Source: Diospyros lotus (lineage: Eukaryota; Streptophyta; Magnoliopsida; Ericales; Ebenaceae). From it: DNA of 64,000 nt. Positions 59,374 to 64,000 of the stretch are shown piece by piece. The stretch lies in NCBI RefSeq assembly GCF_014633365.1, contig NC_068351.1, positions 1,818,001-1,882,000 of the forward strand. Direction: 5' to 3'. The first letter of the stretch is position 1. Each line of letters starts with the position of its first letter. The translations under genes and the position numbers were made by a program. The notes beneath the pieces were generated by a model that saw nothing but the letters and a program-made list of their open reading frames with translations, was not told where the DNA came from and did not search any database.

Positions 59374-62322
59374 TGTAACGCCCTGTCTTCCCAGAAGGCG
59401 CATTACCTCGAGATTTCGAGAATATTTTTTTTTTCAGTATTATACACCCAACATAAGTCTCTCGATATACATACCCTCATCATAATCATTTCCCGACAAT
59501 CCAAATTATACCTTCTCAGCATATCAAAATTTAAAATTTAATAGACTAAGACAGGTATTATCAATCACATCAACGGAAGCAAGATCGAAACCTCAATGAT
59601 ATATAACCGATAAATTCCTTTCACAGTTAAATAACTAAATAGATATTTCACATGAAAATATCAAAATATTACATAACCTCTGAACATCGTAATCATAGAC
59701 AAAGACCTATGAAAACTAAACATAGCAGCTACATCTCGACGACATCCTTTCCCTTGGCGCCACTACTTTCACTTGGAACGTTTGAATATTCCAGGGACAT
59801 AGTCCAAATTAGATGCTGAATCATCTAAGTGAAAGTTCAAAAACATTTTTATGAATATATGCAAAATCATATTTAAAACCGACAAATCCTGACATGCCAT
59901 AGCCTAAGAGAAACCCCCATAGCACTTAACCCTAACCGGGAAAAATGTAATATCTCTAAAGGCGACATAGCCACATCGACCCATTGGCAAACACATCCTG
60001 CTTAAGAGGGACAACCTCGACATATGAACTTGAGAATCACCCCATTGTCATTGTTAGGCATTACGCTCCTACTCGAAAGCATTCCAAACCCAACACAACC
60101 CTAGCCCTAAGAGTACCACATCAGCACTATCCCCGGAATCAACGACACCTCGGTATTAATGCTATTGCTCAAAGGAATCTGGGGTGGTGTCCATTCTTAG
60201 CCCCACCACTTGAGCTAACAACCGGGATGGTGTCCACTCTCAGCCCCGCCACTTGAGCACCGTACGGTGAAGTCCATCTCAGTCCCGTCTCAAGTGGGTC
60301 ACATAGCATTAATTCTCGGCACGCAGCTCAAGTGCATCACTCAAGGGCTACGTCATGGGTTAACAACCCACGTCCCACATGGACAACACATAACATGCCA
60401 ATGCCAAAAATTATAACATGCATAACATAAAATCAACATTTCCATGTATGCAATTTACCGTACGAAATTCAATGCATGTGTAAATAACCATTTGGACGAA
60501 CCATCGCACGAAACCAACCGCTCACGATAAATCAAAAGTGATCAAAGTAAAAAGAATATGCACAAGTATTGGATTGAGCAAATCACAGAAAATCATTCAC
60601 ATGCCACAAACAAGTTTTTCAATAGAACCACTCACCTTGGGCTAAATTCAAGATTCCTCGAAATGCGTGCCAGTCCTCGATTCTCGTGCCAGACGCTCTA
60701 TAGTTCAACCTCGAGCTTCAATGATAACTTAGACATCATATGCATTCAAAGGAAAATAAATATCTATTTTCTCAATTTTTTCATAATTTTCCTCTAATTT
60801 CATCCTATTTTTCTCTCGATAATTCCAAGTAAATACCTATTCAAGCTTTTTTTCCAAATTTTTCTCCATAAGAATTCATAAAAAAATATTTATAAGTCTC
60901 TGGAATTTTCTGGAAATTTTTCAGATTTTCTCCTATTTTCTCAAATTTCCATAATTACTTTTCCTTGAGAAAATTTATTTTTCCTTGATTTCCTTCAAAT
61001 CTCCTCCAGAAAAAATCACCAAAACTCACAAAATAAATTCATTGTCCTTCTGGAATTTTCTAATAATTTTATAAAAATCCCTCATATTTATTTTCCATTT
61101 ACATTTTCTTTCAAAAATCCAAATAATTATCTCCTCAAGAAATTTACAAGATAAAAATTCATCAAAATAAACTATTCCTTTTCCTTGAATTTCTGGATAT
61201 TTTTCCAGAATTTTAATTCCTTTAATTCTATTTTTCCTTGAATTTTTTATATTTTCAGCATTTAAAAAAATATAAAAATTACCTCCAATCATCTTCTCCA
61301 GCGACGGCACATCGGAAAATTGAACTGACAACACCAGGCTACTCCTCTCCCTTAGTCGATCCCAATAGTACCATTCTTTGTCGGAAAACACCACCGAAAG
61401 CCCTCCGATTTGGTCGAAAACAGACCGCCTAAGCCGCCGGCTACCGAACTTCGGCGAGCCAAATTAACCCTCGATTCGAGCTCCGATTGACAAGAAACTT
61501 TCCAAATTATCTGCCCATAGTCTCGCGACCAAAATCCCCTTATTAGATCCTTCTATCGATCACTTTATAACCCGATTTACGCAATATGTATATATATATA
61601 GCGGCTGAATGTATATATATGCGAAAACACTCCTTATACTACTCCAAAAACTCTCAAAATTTCCAAAATTGCTTCTCACAACCTGGGGAACAAAAGCCCC
61701 TTAATCACGACCTCTGATTCGCTCTCAAATGTGAAAAATCCGAAGTAAAATATTTAATTCAAACCCTCGACCAAAACTTGGCTATTTATAGCTAAATTCG
61801 TCTGTTTTCCGACCAATCAGAGGTCGTTGCTTCGCCCTTACGCGACCTTGACCCATGCTCAGCCATGCCCTGTCAAAGAACAGCTGTCCCATGGCCGAAT
61901 TTTGCCTTCCACGATTTGCGGCAGGCGACCATGCCTCACGCTGCAAATCTGATTTTTTTTTTTTTATAACCACAACATCTTTTATTATTAAAAAAAATAA
62001 CTATAATCTATTCTAGACATTCTCGGGACGCTAGACAATAATATATCCTTTATATCTAAATTTCGAAGCGCTCCCTAACGACAATTTAGTTTTCAGCCCA
62101 AACTGAAGCTGTATGAAAACTTAACTCCGATCCGATTTATTTTGATACTAAAAATCCTATCTCGGGAGGCTTAGCAATGACATATTATTTTTCTTTAAAA
62201 TCTTAGTCTTGGGACATTCCCTGCAGTCGATTCAGCGATTTATTTTTACCATCAAGTTGCTTTTCGATATTTTAAACTCATCTAAATTACATGGCAATTT
62301 CATGAAGATTTGGGGTATTACA
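59374..62322 (-). mobile_element. Solo LTR D, 2949 bp, target duplication ATTAT
   Basis: Plus-strand ends TGTAACGCCC and GGGGTATTACA, flanked by ATTAT at 59369-59373 and 62323-62327, inside copia sequence. It shares the group's structure (for example GAATGTTTGAATATTCCAGGGAC-like text at 59780, also in A and E). It is more diverged from A than E is. No internal domain. Confidence 0.9.
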
Positions 62323-62327
62323 ATTAT

Positions 62328-62532
62328 GGTTGTGTAATTTTATTTCAAGACTTCAAATTGTTGATAATATTACCAAGCCATTGAAAATTTATTTTAATAA
62401 CTTCGCAATAGTATTTTTCTCTAAAAACAAGAAGCTTTCCAAAGATGCTAAACATATGAAAGATATGTATAACTCTTGATGAATCTTGATGGGAGACTAT
62501 TACTACTATTATAAAAGGGGTTTAGTCTTTTC
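62328..62532 (+). pseudogene. Ty1/copia RNase H and LTR remnant (right of LTR D)
   Basis: Reads NITKPLKIYFNNFAIVFFSK then AKHMK, the same RNase H block as 1-153. It runs straight into an LTR-like segment (ACTCTTGATGAATCTTGATG, ACTATTATAAAAGGGG), so the polyprotein end is deleted. It is cut by LTR E at 62533. Confidence 0.8.
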
Positions 62533-64000
62533 TGTAACACCCTAATTCCTGGGAGCGTTAACGTAACGTAAGATTCCGGGGATAATTTTTTTTTTTTCAA
62601 ACAAAAACCCAACACAAAAACCATTCCCCGAAGATCCCGTTACACCTTCTCAGTATATCAACTATGAACCATTAATAAACCAAGACAGGTTCACCAACAC
62701 AAATGCGGAAGCTAGATCGAAACCTCAATAGGTCATAACCGAAACCACTTTATTTATATATAAAGTTGTACCAACGTTTACATGACGTTTTCAAAAGTAA
62801 ATAACATAACTAAAAAGACATAATGTAAACTATCCGCTAATCGCCGTCACTCCTCGACGATTCCTTTCCCTTTTGCACCGCTGCCTTCACCTGGAACGTT
62901 TGAATATTCCAGGGACAAAGTCCAAATTAGATGATGAATCATCTAAGTGAGAGTTCAAAACACATTTTTCATGAATAATGCAAGACATGAAATAAACCAA
63001 TATACCTGGTAAGCCCTAGCTCAAGAGAATTCCCACGCGCTTAACCCTACCATGGGGAAAGAGCAATCTCTCTAAAAGCTATGCCACCACATCGACTCGA
63101 CGACACGACGACGCGACGCGATTCTAGCTTAAATGGGGCTGCCAACGCATCTCACCAGAATACGTTCCCACCTTAAGCATCCAGGAACCACCATACAATC
63201 CCAACTCCAAAATTTCACATGGACCACCTAGTCGTCCTAGTGCAACTTCCCTGGCCAAACGGCCTGGCACGGAAATCAAAGCGGCTATCCTGACATGCAC
63301 ACCCAGCATCAGATACCCCTATTATTCCGTCACGCCCTTGGAGAATTACGGCTACACTATCCAGACAACATCCTAGGCTGACATCCCACATGAACAACAC
63401 AGTATGGACCACCTAGTCGTCCTAGTGCAACTTCCCTGACCAAACGGTCTGGCACGGAAACCAAGGCGACTATCCTGACATGCACACCAGCATCAGATAC
63501 CCCTATTATTCCGTCACGCCCTTGGAGAATTATGGCTACACTATCCAGACAACATCCGAGGCTGACATTCCATACGTACACATAAAACTCAAGACAATGC
63601 CACAATTTACAATTCAATGCATCGTATAATCAACATTTATAAAATGCAATGCACAGTTCAAAACGTTTAGGGACAAACCTCCCTCATAAATCCAACCGTC
63701 ACCGGTTACCATTTTAATGCACAAAACCATTTTGCATGAAATCACCATATGTTCAGATAGAACAAGCACAATAAATCAAGTTTTGGAGAAGAACCACTCA
63801 CAAGAAAGCCAAATTTTGGTAGCGAACAACTCACCTTGAACGAAACTCAGAACACCTCGAATCTTGTGCCCAACCTCAATTTTCGTGCAACTCCTCAAGT
63901 CTTTTAACCAAACAACCTCCTTACAGGTCCTCACGCGCTGCCTAAGTGCTCTACGCTTGTGATGCCTCGCGTATGCTTTAAAAACCCTCTATCCACTACA
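62533..64000 (-). mobile_element. LTR E, runs off the right edge
   Basis: Starts TGTAACACCCTAATTCC and stays close to LTR A (51337 onward) to the end of the window. It includes the 185-bp tandem duplication (63220-63580). The left flanking five bases are TTTTC; the right end and any internal region lie outside. It may be a solo LTR or one end of a whole element. Confidence 0.85.
63215..63580. repeat. Tandem duplication inside LTR E, about 185 bp x 2
   Basis: ATGGACCACCTAGTCGTCC to CTATCCAGACAACATCC occurs at 63220-63385 and again at 63404-63560; the same doubling as in LTR A. Confidence 0.85.

Overview
This window is plant nuclear DNA, most likely from a eudicot with a repeat-rich genome. 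The evidence is spliced genes with GT-AG introns, two L-type lectin receptor kinases, pieces of GID4, D-type cyclin and LOB-domain genes, Ty1/copia, long-LTR, RTE-LINE and hAT elements, and long AT-rich intergenic DNA. The species cannot be named from sequence alone. I found no tRNA gene, complete rRNA gene, CRISPR array or prokaryotic-type operon.

Layout, left third (1-30.6 kb). A decayed segmental duplication carries the only apparently intact genes. Two tandem lectin receptor kinase genes on the plus strand (3418-5492 and 16314-18381) share upstream and downstream homology. Each has a 64-65 bp intron in the kinase domain, unusual for this largely intronless family. Between them lie a broken GID4-like gene (7780-11930, plus strand, exon 3 lost, exon 4 frameshifted) and a D-type cyclin pseudogene (12620-13515). 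A second GID4 copy in inverted orientation (24275-28262) keeps only exons 2 and 3. An intergenic module occurs at 14361-15507 and again at 28672-30572, which suggests a third duplicated unit. A nearly full-length RTE-type LINE (20520-23872, minus strand, 19-bp target duplication) sits between the second kinase gene and the inverted GID4 copy.

Middle (30.6-46.5 kb) is a nested stack. A copia LTR, leader and gag (about 30.8-46.4 kb) is split by a 12.8-kb long-LTR retrotransposon (31706-44488, minus orientation, target duplication AGTAT). I find no polyprotein in that element, but it carries a LOB-domain gene fragment in antisense orientation. A 3.3-kb hAT transposon (34434-37709, target duplication CCTGCAAG) has jumped into it; its transposase has a single visible nonsense codon.

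Right third (46.4-64 kb) is a retroelement graveyard: a 5S-rRNA-related (Cassandra-like) LTR fragment, a minus-strand copia element, a second plus-strand copia element, and several long LTRs of the TGTAAYACC/GGTRTTACA group. These include one solo LTR nested inside another of the same family in the opposite orientation. One LTR runs off the right edge.

Functionally, only the two receptor kinases look able to make full proteins. The other protein-like sequences are pseudogenes or transposon relics. Exact target-site duplications let most insertions be placed precisely and ordered in time.
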